From: an uncultured Lachnospiraceae bacterium
GTDB taxonomy: Bacteria > Bacillota_A > Clostridia > Lachnospirales > Lachnospiraceae
NCBI GenBank assembly: GCA_910585855.1
Contig: CAJUGZ010000007.1
Coordinates: 1-34,274, forward strand
Direction of reading: 5' to 3'
Length of the DNA stretch: 34,274 nt
A model generated the notes under the pieces. That model was not told the DNA's origin, ran no database searches, and saw nothing but the letters and a program-made list of their open reading frames with translations. Positions 1 to 8,709 of this stretch are shown in pieces. Made by a program: the position numbers and the translations under genes. Within the stretch, counting starts at the first letter, position 1. Every line of letters begins with the position of its first letter.

Positions 1-250
1 TTCTGATAGGAATCCATTTCCAATCTGGCAGGTACACAACCTAGCGTGTTATACAGGTATAGCCTTCCGGCTTCCAACCAGCTAAAACATAAAACCCTGT
101 CGAATGGACGAATTGACTTTCTTGTAGGTATCAGCCACAGAAGTGACTTCCCAAGAGATGAACATTCTTTGTCCTATCCTAAAGATAATACCCTATGTTT
201 TATCTGGTGTCTATCAGGAATCGTCAGATATGATAATTATTTAGGATAAC
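1..250. other. Left-edge block of unusual composition, no supported gene
   Basis: This block is clearly less AT-rich than the following 8 kb. An open frame on the + strand (46-249) has no ribosome site and ends inside a hairpin. On the minus strand several short open stretches occur, for example 165 down to 82, but they are broken by stops. I see no recognisable domain. It could be a degraded gene or mobile-element remnant, or a dispersed non-coding repeat whose body lies to the left. What it is remains unknown. Confidence 0.3.
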
Positions 251-289
251 ATCTGATGAAGGAAGAATACCTTCTTCTGTTATCTTATT
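245..289 (+). terminator. Hairpin, possible terminator
   Basis: GATAACA (245-251) pairs perfectly with TGTTATC (278-284). The inner arms GATGAAGG and CCTTCTTC pair with one mismatch around a short AT loop. The following T-rich stretch (TTATTG) is weak, so termination is plausible rather than certain. It separates the left-edge block from the first gene of the sugar cluster. Confidence 0.5.
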
Positions 290-309
290 GATAGAAACTT
301 ATTAACCAA

Positions 310-326
310 GTAGTCTTATTGACTAC
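310..326 (+). other. Short perfect hairpin in the leader of the first cluster gene
   Basis: GTAGTC (310-315) and GACTAC (321-326) form a six-base-pair stem with a five-base TTATT loop. It ends 14 bases before the AGGAG ribosome site of the aminotransferase gene. It could be an operator or an RNA hairpin in the 5' leader. No sigma-28-like promoter was seen here. Confidence 0.35.
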
Positions 327-350
327 ACCATTATTATACTAGGAGATATA

Positions 351-1484
351 ATGATGAATATAATTTATCCAACACAACCTTCTATGCCAGATTATAATAC
401 CTATATAAGCGAGATAAAAGATATTTGGGATACAAAGTCTTTGACAAATAATGGACCTAAATTGCAAAAGTTAAAAAAAAATTTGAAAGAATATATGTGT
501 TGTAGGAATGCAGATTTATTCGTTAATGGACATTCTGCATTAATGATTGCAATTTGTGCACTAAATCTTCAAGGAGAAGTTCTTACTTCACCGTTTACTT
601 TTGTTTCTACAATAAATGCTATTGTACAAAATGGATTGATTCCAGTTTTTTGTGATATAGATGATACATATAATTTGGATGTAAAAAAGTTAGAAAGAAA
701 TATTACAGAAAAAACTTGCGCAATTATTACGCCACATATTTTTGGGATTCCTTGTAATGTAAATGAAATAGAAAGAATAGCAAAGAAATATCATTTAAAA
801 GTAATATATGATGGGGCACAAGCATTTGGAACTAAGATTGACGGAAAACATATAGGAAGATATGGTGATATTACAATGTTTAGTTTGCATGCAATTAAAG
901 TATATAATTCAATAGAAGGTGGTTTATTGACTTATAAAGAGGATAAATTGCATGAAAAGTTTGAATTATATAGAAATTTTGGTATTTCTTATCAAGAAAA
1001 TGGTAATGATGTAATCCTACCTGGAGTAAATGCTAAAATGAATGAATTTCAGGCAGCAATGGGAATATTAGGGTTGGATATTGTAGAACAGGAGATAAGA
1101 GTTAGAAAAAGTTTAGCACAACTTTATATAAAAATATTGGAAAAAATTAAAGGAATTACAACATATTCATATGAAGATAGGATTGAGTATAATTATGCTT
1201 ATTTTCCAATTCGTGTTAAAGAGAGTGAATTTGGTTTAAGTAGAGATGAATTGTATTTATTATTAAAAGAAAAGGGAATTATAACAAGAAAATTATATGA
1301 AACTTTATGTTGTGATTATAGTTATTATAAAGATAAAAATTATAAAAGAGATGTGATGTATGCCAAGCAGGTAGCAAAGGAGTCATTAGATTTACCATTA
1401 TATGGAAATTTATCTTTGGATGATATAGAGTATATATGTAATACAATTATTACTATACAGGAGGAAAAGAAAGATGTCAATTAA
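351..1484 (+). CDS. DegT/DnrJ/EryC1-type PLP-dependent sugar aminotransferase
   Basis: 377 residues, the usual length for the DegT/DnrJ/EryC1/StrS family, which transfers an amino group from glutamate to a nucleotide-linked keto-sugar in the cytoplasm. Visible family features are the PLP-binding Asp154 (in YDGAQAFG) and the Schiff-base Lys183 (in FSLHAIKVYNSIEGG). AGGAG at 341-345 lies 5 bases before this ATG and 8 before an in-frame ATG at 354, so either may be the start. The 3' end overlaps the radical SAM gene by 11 bases, which indicates translational coupling. It is distinct from the PseC-type aminotransferase at 18620. The substrate is unknown; a keto-heptose made by neighbouring genes is an inference. 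Confidence 0.85.
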   Translation: MMNIIYPTQPSMPDYNTYISEIKDIWDTKSLTNNGPKLQKLKKNLKEYMCCRNADLFVNGHSALMIAICALNLQGEVLTSPFTFVSTINAIVQNGLIPVFCDIDDTYNLDVKKLERNITEKTCAIITPHIFGIPCNVNEIERIAKKYHLKVIYDGAQAFGTKIDGKHIGRYGDITMFSLHAIKVYNSIEGGLLTYKEDKLHEKFELYRNFGISYQENGNDVILPGVNAKMNEFQAAMGILGLDIVEQEIRVRKSLAQLYIKILEKIKGITTYSYEDRIEYNYAYFPIRVKESEFGLSRDELYLLLKEKGIITRKLYETLCCDYSYYKDKNYKRDVMYAKQVAKESLDLPLYGNLSLDDIEYICNTIITIQEEKKDVN

Positions 1485-2550
1485 TGAAGAAAAAAGTGTA
1501 TATAGTGATTTGAAGATATTTTATCATACAGAAAAAATAAATGATATGTTAAATGGAAAAAGAACTGCACCAATTTATGTTCGTATTAAACCTACAAATT
1601 TATGTAATCAAAATTGCTATTATTGTGGTTCTAAAGATGATAATGTACCTGAAGAACGAAAATTTGATAGAACTGCAATGATTCCATGGGATAAAATGCA
1701 GGAAATTATACAGGATTTATCAGATATAGGAGTAAAGGCAGTTACCTTTAGTGGGGGAGGAGAACCTTTAATATATCCATATATAGAAAATACGTTAGAA
1801 CTCATAAGAAGTAAAAATATAGATTATTCTATTATAACAAATGGACAAGATTTAGAAGGTAGAAAAGCAAAACTTTTATCGGATGCAAAATGGGTACGAA
1901 TATCCATTGAATCAGCATATGATAATACTTATATGAGAATACGAGGCGTTAATACCTTTGATAGGATTATTCATAATATTGAAGATTTTATACAAAATAA
2001 AAATTCAAATTGTACAGTAGGTGTTAATTGTGTAGTAACAAGAGATAATTGTCAAGAAATTTATGATTTGTGTAAGCTTATGTCAAATTTGGGAGTAGAT
2101 AATATTAAGTTATCACCATTACGATTGAATGGAAGTTTAAGTAAATATCATAAATTAATTCAAGATACTGTAGTGGAACAAATAGAAAAGGCAAAAAAAG
2201 AATTTCAGAATAAAACATTTCAGATTATAGATAAATATGATGGCGATGCTGGATTAGAAGAACAATATCAGAAATCATATCATCGCTGTTTGATTCAGGA
2301 ATTTTTTACGGTTATTGGTGCAGATTGTAGAGTTTACTATTGTCATCAGAGAGCTTATACTCAAGATGGAGATATAGGATCATTACAAAAACAAAGTTTT
2401 AAAGATCTTTGGTATGCAGAAGATACGATAAAAAAAGTAAAAGAATTGGATGCTTGTAAAAAATGTAATTTTAGGTGTGTTTTTGATGAAAGGAATGAAT
2501 TGTTAAATAATCTGTTGTCAATAGATAAAAATCATATTAATTTTATTTAG
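1474..2550 (+). CDS. Radical SAM protein with SPASM-like C-terminus
   Basis: 358 residues. The N-terminal CxxxCxxC motif (Cys44, Cys48, Cys51) is the radical SAM [4Fe-4S] site and is followed by an SGGGEPL glycine motif at 93-99 that contacts SAM. Six more cysteines near the C-terminus (272, 285, 290, 328, 331, 335) fit a SPASM/twitch auxiliary cluster. Such proteins do radical chemistry on peptides or sugars. The gene lies between a sugar aminotransferase and a heptose kinase, so a sugar-modifying role (for example dehydration, epimerisation or deamination) is inferred. A peptide or flagellin substrate cannot be excluded. It has a strong AGGAGG ribosome site inside the upstream gene. Confidence 0.8.
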   Translation: MSINEEKSVYSDLKIFYHTEKINDMLNGKRTAPIYVRIKPTNLCNQNCYYCGSKDDNVPEERKFDRTAMIPWDKMQEIIQDLSDIGVKAVTFSGGGEPLIYPYIENTLELIRSKNIDYSIITNGQDLEGRKAKLLSDAKWVRISIESAYDNTYMRIRGVNTFDRIIHNIEDFIQNKNSNCTVGVNCVVTRDNCQEIYDLCKLMSNLGVDNIKLSPLRLNGSLSKYHKLIQDTVVEQIEKAKKEFQNKTFQIIDKYDGDAGLEEQYQKSYHRCLIQEFFTVIGADCRVYYCHQRAYTQDGDIGSLQKQSFKDLWYAEDTIKKVKELDACKKCNFRCVFDERNELLNNLLSIDKNHINFI

Positions 2551-2610
2551 AAAGTTAAATTTTAAAAGAAGGTAAGAAAATTATAACATTGATTGCTGAG
2601 GGGAGTATTT

Positions 2611-4140
2611 ATGGGACTTGTTATTCATAAAGAAGATTTTATAAAAGTTAGGTTGGAATTAAAAAAACAAAATAAGAAAGTGGTTTTGTGTCATGGAGTT
2701 TTTGATTTAGTTCATCCAGGGCATATTATTCATTTTGAAGAAGCAAAAAATATGGGAGATATTTTAGTTGTTTCTGTTACAGCAGAAAAATATGTTAGAA
2801 AAGGACCAGGAAGACCATATTTTGATGATGAAATGCGGCTGAAATTTTTGTCTGCTATAGAATGTATTGATTATGTTATGTTGTCAGAAGGATATACTGT
2901 TGATGATATAGTGGAAGTAGTGAAGCCAGATTTATATGTTAAGGGTGAGGAATATGAAAAGGTAGAAGAAGATATTACAGGAAAAATTGGTGCAGAGATA
3001 GAATTGGTTAAAAGTTACGGCGGAGATGTAGCATATACAACGGGAAGAGTATTTAGTTCTACAAAGTTGATTAATCATGCTTTGCCAGTACTTTCAAAAG
3101 AAGTGAAAGAATTTATGAAAGAATTTGGAGAGAAATATTCAATAGAGGATATAAAACAATTGGTAAATATAATGCAGGACAGCAAAATTTTAGTTGTTGG
3201 TGATACGATTATAGATGAGTATGTATACTGTAATGTACAAGGGCTTATGACTAAAGATATGGGATATTCTGCACGATATAAATATTCTGAACAATATTTG
3301 GGTGGTTCTTTAGCAGTAGCTCGTCATCTTGCTTCTTTTAGTGATAATGTAATGTTGATGAGTATACTTGGAATAGAAGAAAACTTTCATAGTCGTATAT
3401 TGAATGAGCTTAGTAATAAAATGCGGGTAGATATGATTTATAGTAAAAATTATGAAACGATTGTAAAACGCCGATATGTATCGTTAGAAGAGAAGCGAGA
3501 AGAAGTAAATAAAATATTTGCGATTAATAATTTACCGATGCCAATGTGTATTGATTCTGAAACAATGGATAAATTTAAAGAAAAATTGAAAGAGAAAATA
3601 TTGCAATATGATGTAGTAATTCTTTGTGATTTTGGACATGGTTTAGTAGATAAAGATGTAATGGAAATTGTCCAAAAAAATGCCAAATTTCTTGCTGTTA
3701 ATTGTCAGACAAATTCTTCAAATTATGGAAAAAATCTAATTACTAAGTATAAACGTGCAGATGTTTTTGCTTTAGATCAGAAAGAACTTGGATTGGCTTT
3801 TTCTACATATCAACAAAAAGAAGATGAATTGTTGATTAGGTTATCAGAATATTTCAATAGTCGTGGTTGGTTGACGAGAGGATCAAAGGGAGCAATAGCA
3901 GTGGATCATAAAACTATAAAATCTTGTCCAGCATTTACGCTTAAAGTAAAAGATACAATAGGTGCAGGTGATGCTTTTTTTTCATTGGCAAGTCTTACTG
4001 TAGCAGTAGGAGGAGAAATTGAGGTAGGAACTTTTATGGGAAATATTGCAGGAGCATTGGCTTCTAATATTATAGGTAATAAGGAAGCGATAGAGAAGGT
4101 AAATGTATTGAAATATGCTAATACCCTATTGAATATATAA
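2611..4140 (+). CDS. HldE-like bifunctional heptose nucleotidyltransferase/kinase (domains swapped)
   Basis: 509 residues from the ATG at 2611, chosen because GGGGAG lies 5 bases upstream; an in-frame TTG at 2593 has none. Residues about 20-155 form a cytidylyltransferase-like domain with the HxGH motif (HPGH, 35-38). Residues about 190-509 form a PfkB/ribokinase-type kinase with GGSLAVARHLA near 231 and the catalytic DTIGAGDAF motif (GAGD 451-454). HldE/RfaE phosphorylates heptose 7-phosphate and then adds a nucleotide. E. coli HldE has the kinase first, whereas here the nucleotidyltransferase comes first. Together with GmhA and GmhB downstream it completes the known steps to an NDP-D,D-heptose. 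The nucleotide used (ADP or CDP) cannot be read from sequence. Confidence 0.85.
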   Translation: MGLVIHKEDFIKVRLELKKQNKKVVLCHGVFDLVHPGHIIHFEEAKNMGDILVVSVTAEKYVRKGPGRPYFDDEMRLKFLSAIECIDYVMLSEGYTVDDIVEVVKPDLYVKGEEYEKVEEDITGKIGAEIELVKSYGGDVAYTTGRVFSSTKLINHALPVLSKEVKEFMKEFGEKYSIEDIKQLVNIMQDSKILVVGDTIIDEYVYCNVQGLMTKDMGYSARYKYSEQYLGGSLAVARHLASFSDNVMLMSILGIEENFHSRILNELSNKMRVDMIYSKNYETIVKRRYVSLEEKREEVNKIFAINNLPMPMCIDSETMDKFKEKLKEKILQYDVVILCDFGHGLVDKDVMEIVQKNAKFLAVNCQTNSSNYGKNLITKYKRADVFALDQKELGLAFSTYQQKEDELLIRLSEYFNSRGWLTRGSKGAIAVDHKTIKSCPAFTLKVKDTIGAGDAFFSLASLTVAVGGEIEVGTFMGNIAGALASNIIGNKEAIEKVNVLKYANTLLNI

Positions 4141-4216
4141 TTTTCCTATGTATTTGGTAAAAATAGAATTTTAAGTTGTAATATTTATAAAATGAGAAAT
4201 AAAGGAGAATATATAA

Positions 4217-5203
4217 ATGATATCGTTAGTAACAGGAGGATGTGGCTTTATTGGCTCACATATTGTAGATCGTTTATTAGAAGAAGGACATGTGGTGCGT
4301 GTTATAGATAATTTTTCTACAGGGCGTTTAGCTAATTTAGAACATCAGAAGGAAAATAGAAATTTAAAGATTTATCAAATGGATATTCGGAATAAAGAAG
4401 AGATAGAGGAAGTGTTTGAAGGAGTAGATTATATTTTTCATATGGCTGCATTAGCAGATATTGTACCATCTATGCAAAAGCCATGGGAGTATTATTCTTC
4501 GAATGTTTTAGGAACTTATAATGTAGTTGAATGTGCGAGAAACGTTGGAATAAAAAAACTCATATATGCAGCATCTTCCTCTTGTTATGGAATACCAGAA
4601 CATTATCCAACAAACGAACAAGCAGAGATTCAACCACAGTATCCTTATGCTTTAACAAAGAGATTAGGAGAAGAAACGGTACTTCATTGGGGGCAAGTTT
4701 ATAATCTTCCTGTAGTTACTTTAAGATTGTTTAATGTATATGGGACACGTTCAAGGACATCAGGAACATATGGAGCAGTATTTGGCGTATTTCTTGCACA
4801 AAAGTTGGCTAAAAAGCCTTTTACAGTAGTAGGGACAGGAGAGCAGACGAGAGATTTTACTTATGTAACAGATGTAGCAGAAGCTTTTTATATGACTGCT
4901 GTATCTGGTATTGTGAATGAAACATTTAATGTTGGAAGTGGTGGAACTTATTCTGTTAATCGGTTATGTGAATTGTTAGGAGGAGAAATAATTCATATTC
5001 CTAAAAGACCAGGTGAACCAGATTGTACTTTTGCTGATACTGCGAAAATTAACCAAATGCTTGGCTGGAAAGCAAAAGTATCATTAGAGGAAGGAGTTCA
5101 AAAAATTTTAGAGAATATTGAATATTGGAAGGAAGCACCTGTTTGGACACCAGATTCCATTGAGGAGGCGACAAAGGATTGGTTTAAATATTTAGGGAAA
5201 TAG
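4217..5203 (+). CDS. NAD-dependent sugar epimerase/dehydratase (extended SDR)
   Basis: 328 residues, typical for extended short-chain dehydrogenases acting on nucleotide sugars. The Rossmann glycine motif TGGCGFIG is at 6-13, and the catalytic YxxxK is Tyr144/Lys148 with serines at about 120-122. NVYGTR and RDFTYVTDVA are typical of the UDP-glucose 4-epimerase/WbpP-like branch. The AAAGGAG ribosome site lies just upstream, after a 76-base gap. In this context it probably alters the NDP-heptose, or makes the 4-keto intermediate used by the aminotransferase at 351. A HldD-type 6-epimerase role is possible, but the sequence looks more like the 4-epimerase branch. Confidence 0.8.
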   Translation: MISLVTGGCGFIGSHIVDRLLEEGHVVRVIDNFSTGRLANLEHQKENRNLKIYQMDIRNKEEIEEVFEGVDYIFHMAALADIVPSMQKPWEYYSSNVLGTYNVVECARNVGIKKLIYAASSSCYGIPEHYPTNEQAEIQPQYPYALTKRLGEETVLHWGQVYNLPVVTLRLFNVYGTRSRTSGTYGAVFGVFLAQKLAKKPFTVVGTGEQTRDFTYVTDVAEAFYMTAVSGIVNETFNVGSGGTYSVNRLCELLGGEIIHIPKRPGEPDCTFADTAKINQMLGWKAKVSLEEGVQKILENIEYWKEAPVWTPDSIEEATKDWFKYLGK

Positions 5204-5241
5204 ATGAAATTGAATAAAAGTTGATTTCATGGAGGAATAGA

Positions 5242-5820
5242 ATGTATATAGAATATTTAAAAAAAATTATATACTATCTAGAGGAAATACAAGTATATAA
5301 TCAAAATGGAATAATCTGTAAGAATTATGAAGAGGCAATGCAGAAATTGATAGACTTATTTTCTGTAAGTAAAAAAAATGGAAAACAAGTTTTTTTTATT
5401 GGAAATGGGGGTAGTGCTGCTATTGCTAGCCATATGACAGCAGATTTTATGAAAAATGGTGGAATGAAAACTTATAGTTTATATGATAATTCGGTGACAA
5501 CCTGTATGGGAAATGATTATGGATATGAGTATATTTTTTCACGACCATTAGAATTTTTAGCAAATAAGGAAGATTTGCTTGTAGCTATCAGTAGCTCTGG
5601 AAATTCGCAAAATATTGTTAATGCGATAGAGGTGGCACAAAGAAAAAAAATGAAGATTGTTACATTATCAGGATTTCAAAAGGAAAATCGTATTAATAGA
5701 ATGGGAACTTATAATATTTATATTCCAATCAGTCATTATGGAATAGTAGAATCTATTCATAATTTGATATTGCAACAGATTGTAGATACTATTATGGAGA
5801 GAGATGGAGAGTGCTTATAA
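5242..5820 (+). CDS. gmhA: Sedoheptulose-7-phosphate isomerase (GmhA-like SIS protein)
   Basis: 192 residues from the ATG at 5242, which has GGAGG 6 bases upstream; an in-frame TTG at 5221 lacks a ribosome site and was rejected. This is a single SIS-domain protein with GNGGSA at 54-59 and SSSGNSQN at 117-124, the phosphosugar-binding loops. The C-terminal EsiHnlilQQ helix (His173) fits the GmhA active-site histidine. GmhA converts sedoheptulose 7-phosphate to D-glycero-D-manno-heptose 7-phosphate, the first step of heptose activation. The stop codon overlaps the start of the GmhB-like gene (TAATG), so the two are probably translationally coupled. Confidence 0.85.
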   Translation: MYIEYLKKIIYYLEEIQVYNQNGIICKNYEEAMQKLIDLFSVSKKNGKQVFFIGNGGSAAIASHMTADFMKNGGMKTYSLYDNSVTTCMGNDYGYEYIFSRPLEFLANKEDLLVAISSSGNSQNIVNAIEVAQRKKMKIVTLSGFQKENRINRMGTYNIYIPISHYGIVESIHNLILQQIVDTIMERDGECL

Positions 5821-6359
5821 TGAATAGCGGTTTTGGAAAGAAGAAAGCAGTTTTTTTGGATAGAGATGGTGTTCTGTGTGAAGATACAGATTATGTAACT
5901 TCTTTTGAAAAACTGCATATATTTGGTTTTGCGAAAGAGGCTATTCGTTTGATTCATCAGAAAGGTTATCTTGCTATTGTAGTAACAAATCAGTCTGGAG
6001 TTGCACGAGGATTAATGACAGAGGAAATGGTAATAAAATTGAATTATTTTTTGCAGATACAGGTAGGGGTTGATGCAATATATTATTGTCCTCATCTTCC
6101 ACCAGATAAAATTGAAATTCCACCATATCATATAAGGTGTGATTGTAGAAAGCCAGAAATAGGAATGATTCAAAAAGCAGTAGATGAATGGAATATAGAT
6201 TTAAGTCTTTCTTATATGGTAGGGGATAGAGAAAGTGATATACAGGTTGGAATAAAATCTGGAATGAAAACAGTTTATATTTCGGAAAAGAATGAAAAAA
6301 TAGCAGATTATGTATGTAGAAATGTATTAGAATTTGTACAATCTTACTTGGAAGATTAA
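5820..6359 (+). CDS. gmhB: D,D-heptose 1,7-bisphosphate phosphatase (GmhB-like HAD)
   Basis: 179 residues from the ATG at 5820, which overlaps the gmhA stop as TAATG and has GGAG 10 bases upstream. The HAD motifs are visible: DRDG (Asp14 nucleophile and Asp16), TNQSG (56-60), Lys111 and GDRESD (135-140). The zinc-loop residues typical of GmhB are present as Cys90, His92, Cys107 and Cys109. GmhB removes the 7-phosphate of heptose 1,7-bisphosphate between the two HldE steps. An HddA-type GDP-heptose route is less likely, because the kinase at 2611 is of the HldE type and I see no separate GDP nucleotidyltransferase. Confidence 0.87.
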   Translation: MNSGFGKKKAVFLDRDGVLCEDTDYVTSFEKLHIFGFAKEAIRLIHQKGYLAIVVTNQSGVARGLMTEEMVIKLNYFLQIQVGVDAIYYCPHLPPDKIEIPPYHIRCDCRKPEIGMIQKAVDEWNIDLSLSYMVGDRESDIQVGIKSGMKTVYISEKNEKIADYVCRNVLEFVQSYLED

Positions 6360-6418
6360 AAATAAATTAAGAATTGTAAAGTGTAAAGTTATATATTAAA
6401 AAGGATGGTATTTATACT

Positions 6419-8491
6419 ATGAACGAATTGTTAATACAATATCTGAATGGGATGTTGGAAATGGAAGAACAAGGACATATAGAAGAGGCGTTAGTTTTAG
6501 CAGAGAAAATAAGTGAAATTTTTTTTGAAAATAGAGATATTGTATTGTTTGAAAAGGGAAAATTGGAATTTCGTAATGGTTATGAAAAGGATGCGTTGAT
6601 TAGTTTTATGGAAGCTTATAAAATATCAGAAAAGGATGAAATTTTTGAATTAATTTTAGAAGCTTATTACTTACCCAATAAACAAAAAATGGAAGAATTC
6701 TTTTTAAATAATAAAAAAATGCTAATTAATTATCCATATTATAGAAACACGGATGTAGATGAAGAGATATTGGAAATTTTTCCGATATGGCAGGATGATC
6801 AAATGTTAATTTGTGTAGATGGTAATAATAAACGATTTATTATAGAAAATAGAGATAAAGAAAAGAAAATGATACTAAAATCTCAAGCTCTTTTAGTAGT
6901 GAATGAGTTTTGGATAGATAATATTTTAGGGTATATAAAATATTCAGGAATAGAGGAACCTTTTTTAGACGAAGAATATCCAATATATTTAGTATATGAC
7001 GAATATAGTTGGAAATTGCTAATACAATTATTTGATTTAAAAGAATTATTAAAAACTAAAAGGATAGTATTTTTGGTAGGATTACAGAGATTCATAGAAT
7101 ATTTTAATGAAGATATGGTAATGTTTCCTGATAATATTATCAGAAATGGACATGAGAGAAAGTGTGAATTACTTTTAAATGATATAAAAAATAAAAAAAT
7201 AGAAGGATTATATAAAAATAGAGAAGAAAATATCAATTATTATAAAAAAGCAAATATTGATAAAAATATTAAATCAGGAAAACCTAAAATTTTATTTATA
7301 ACGACTCGTTTTTCAACAGCACTTCAATATAGTATTAGAGATTGTATAAAAGCAATTAAGAAGTTGGGTTGTAAAATAGAATTGTTAATTGAACCAGATG
7401 GAATACATAGGAATTCTGATATAGATATAGCGAAATTTATTAATCGATTTAAGCCGGATATTGTTTTTATAATTGATCATTTCCGTTTTGAATTTGGGAA
7501 TATTATACCAGAAGAAGTAATATGGGTAACATGGATTCAGGATATATTGCCACATATTATGGATAAAGAAACACCATCTAAATTGACATCTAGAGATTTT
7601 GTAATAAATTGTTTTACAACTTGGAAAGAAATAAAAGAAATTGGTTATCCATTTTCTAGAACTATGTTAGAACTCTTAGTAGCAGATAATACTATTTATA
7701 AAACATATGAATTAACAGATAAAGAAAGAAAAGAATATGAAGCAGATATTTGTATGGTGTGTCATGCTTCAGATGTAGATAGCTATATAATAAGGATGCT
7801 TCAACCATTTGAAAAAGATAAATTATTAAAGGAAATGATGGAGCAGTTGCTTTATGATTATTGTCAGTTAATAATTTCGGAAGGATTTATTTTATATAAT
7901 AAAGAGGAGATTCATGAGTTTATAAAAATATACATAAAGCGTTTTTACAATGCTGTACTTCCAAATGGAGCAATATCATATTTAGTAAATGAAGTATATA
8001 GTTATTTGAATCTAAGAATTTATCGTCAAGCAATTGCAGATTGGTTAATAGAAGCAGGTTATAGAAATTTAAAATTATGGGGAAATGGATGGGAAAAAAA
8101 TCCGAAGTATAAACCATATGCTATGGGAGTAGCGCAAAATGGAGAAGTATTATCTAAGATATTACAAAGTACAAAAATTGTATTAGGCAATAACTATTTT
8201 ATTAGCGGAGCAATGAGAGCATGGGAGAGTATGTTAAGTGGGGCTTTTTATATGGGTAATTATATACCACAAGAAGCAGATCTTGCAGATATTCGAGAAA
8301 TACTAAAAGAGGGAGAAAATTTTATTATGTTTTATAATAAGAAAGATTTATTAGATAAAGTAGATTATTATTTATCTCATGAGAATGAAAGAAAACAGAT
8401 AGCAGAGAAGGGAAGACAGGTAGTTTTGAAAACTAGGACATTTGATGTTTTAATGAAAAAATTGCTTGTTTTTTTAAGTAGGTCATTATAA
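6419..8491 (+). CDS. Large glycosyltransferase: TPR-like N-terminus, CgeB/GT1-like C-terminus
   Basis: 690 residues. The first ~100 residues are helical with a TPR-like pattern. Residues about 285-690 resemble the CgeB/DUF3880 plus Glyco_trans_1_2 family: a Rossmann start (PKILFITTRFSTALQYSIRD), then a GNGWEKNP loop, a GAMRAWESMLSGAF donor-binding stretch and a C-terminal helix typical of GT-B enzymes. Similar proteins are common beside clostridial flagellins, where they glycosylate flagellin. It ends about 230 bases upstream of the flagellin start and is probably the transferase for the sugar made by the preceding six genes. The acceptor and linkage are inferred. Confidence 0.75.
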   Translation: MNELLIQYLNGMLEMEEQGHIEEALVLAEKISEIFFENRDIVLFEKGKLEFRNGYEKDALISFMEAYKISEKDEIFELILEAYYLPNKQKMEEFFLNNKKMLINYPYYRNTDVDEEILEIFPIWQDDQMLICVDGNNKRFIIENRDKEKKMILKSQALLVVNEFWIDNILGYIKYSGIEEPFLDEEYPIYLVYDEYSWKLLIQLFDLKELLKTKRIVFLVGLQRFIEYFNEDMVMFPDNIIRNGHERKCELLLNDIKNKKIEGLYKNREENINYYKKANIDKNIKSGKPKILFITTRFSTALQYSIRDCIKAIKKLGCKIELLIEPDGIHRNSDIDIAKFINRFKPDIVFIIDHFRFEFGNIIPEEVIWVTWIQDILPHIMDKETPSKLTSRDFVINCFTTWKEIKEIGYPFSRTMLELLVADNTIYKTYELTDKERKEYEADICMVCHASDVDSYIIRMLQPFEKDKLLKEMMEQLLYDYCQLIISEGFILYNKEEIHEFIKIYIKRFYNAVLPNGAISYLVNEVYSYLNLRIYRQAIADWLIEAGYRNLKLWGNGWEKNPKYKPYAMGVAQNGEVLSKILQSTKIVLGNNYFISGAMRAWESMLSGAFYMGNYIPQEADLADIREILKEGENFIMFYNKKDLLDKVDYYLSHENERKQIAEKGRQVVLKTRTFDVLMKKLLVFLSRSL

Positions 8492-8554
8492 TAGATAGAA
8501 AATAAGAGTGTATGATATAGATTTTTAGGGGAATAAAAAATTTTAAAATTTCTA

Positions 8555-8581
8555 TAAAGTTTTTTTTATTGTATCCGATAT
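8555..8581 (+). promoter_or_regulatory. Sigma-28/sigma-D promoter of flagellin
   Basis: TAAAGTTT (8555-8562) is followed after 11 bases by TCCGATAT (8574-8581). The flagellar consensus TAAAGTTT-N11-GCCGATAA is matched almost perfectly. It predicts transcription starting near 8588 and a 5' leader of about 130 bases containing the CsrA-like hairpin. Confidence 0.88.
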
Positions 8582-8669
8582 ATAAAGTGTAAATAACTAA
8601 ATAGTAATTTAAAACAAAGCGTACGGTTGTTGGAAATTACAAATAGTTATAAAAGTTAATCAGAAAAAT

Positions 8670-8685
8670 GCAGCAAGGATGCTGC
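8670..8685 (+). promoter_or_regulatory. CsrA-type binding hairpin in flagellin leader
   Basis: GCAGCA (8670-8675) and TGCTGC (8680-8685) form a perfect six-base-pair stem presenting AGGA in the loop. The sequence GCAAGGATG matches the CsrA/RsmA consensus (ACARGGAUG), with GGA in a hairpin loop. In Bacillus subtilis CsrA represses hag mRNA through two such sites, one overlapping the ribosome site. A second GGA (CAAGGAGG, 8702-8709) is this gene's ribosome site, so the arrangement is equivalent. Binding is inferred, not shown. Confidence 0.7.
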
Positions 8686-8701
8686 TTATCAAATCATATT
8701 T

Positions 8702-8709
8702 CAAGGAGG
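8702..8709 (+). promoter_or_regulatory. Flagellin ribosome site, likely second CsrA site
   Basis: CAAGGAGG is a near-perfect Shine-Dalgarno sequence ending 8 bases before the ATG at 8718, and it decides the start. The core ARGGA is also a CsrA recognition element about 25 bases after the hairpin site. Confidence 0.65.

Noticed and set aside
46..249. 67-codon open frame on the + strand
   Set aside because: No ribosome site, no recognisable domain, and it ends inside a hairpin.
3440..3480. GCCGATAT inside the hldE-like gene as a sigma-28 promoter
   Set aside because: The nearest TAAA is 22 bases upstream, so the spacing does not fit.
5221..5241. TTG start for gmhA
   Set aside because: It lacks a ribosome site, while GGAGG is properly placed before ATG 5242.
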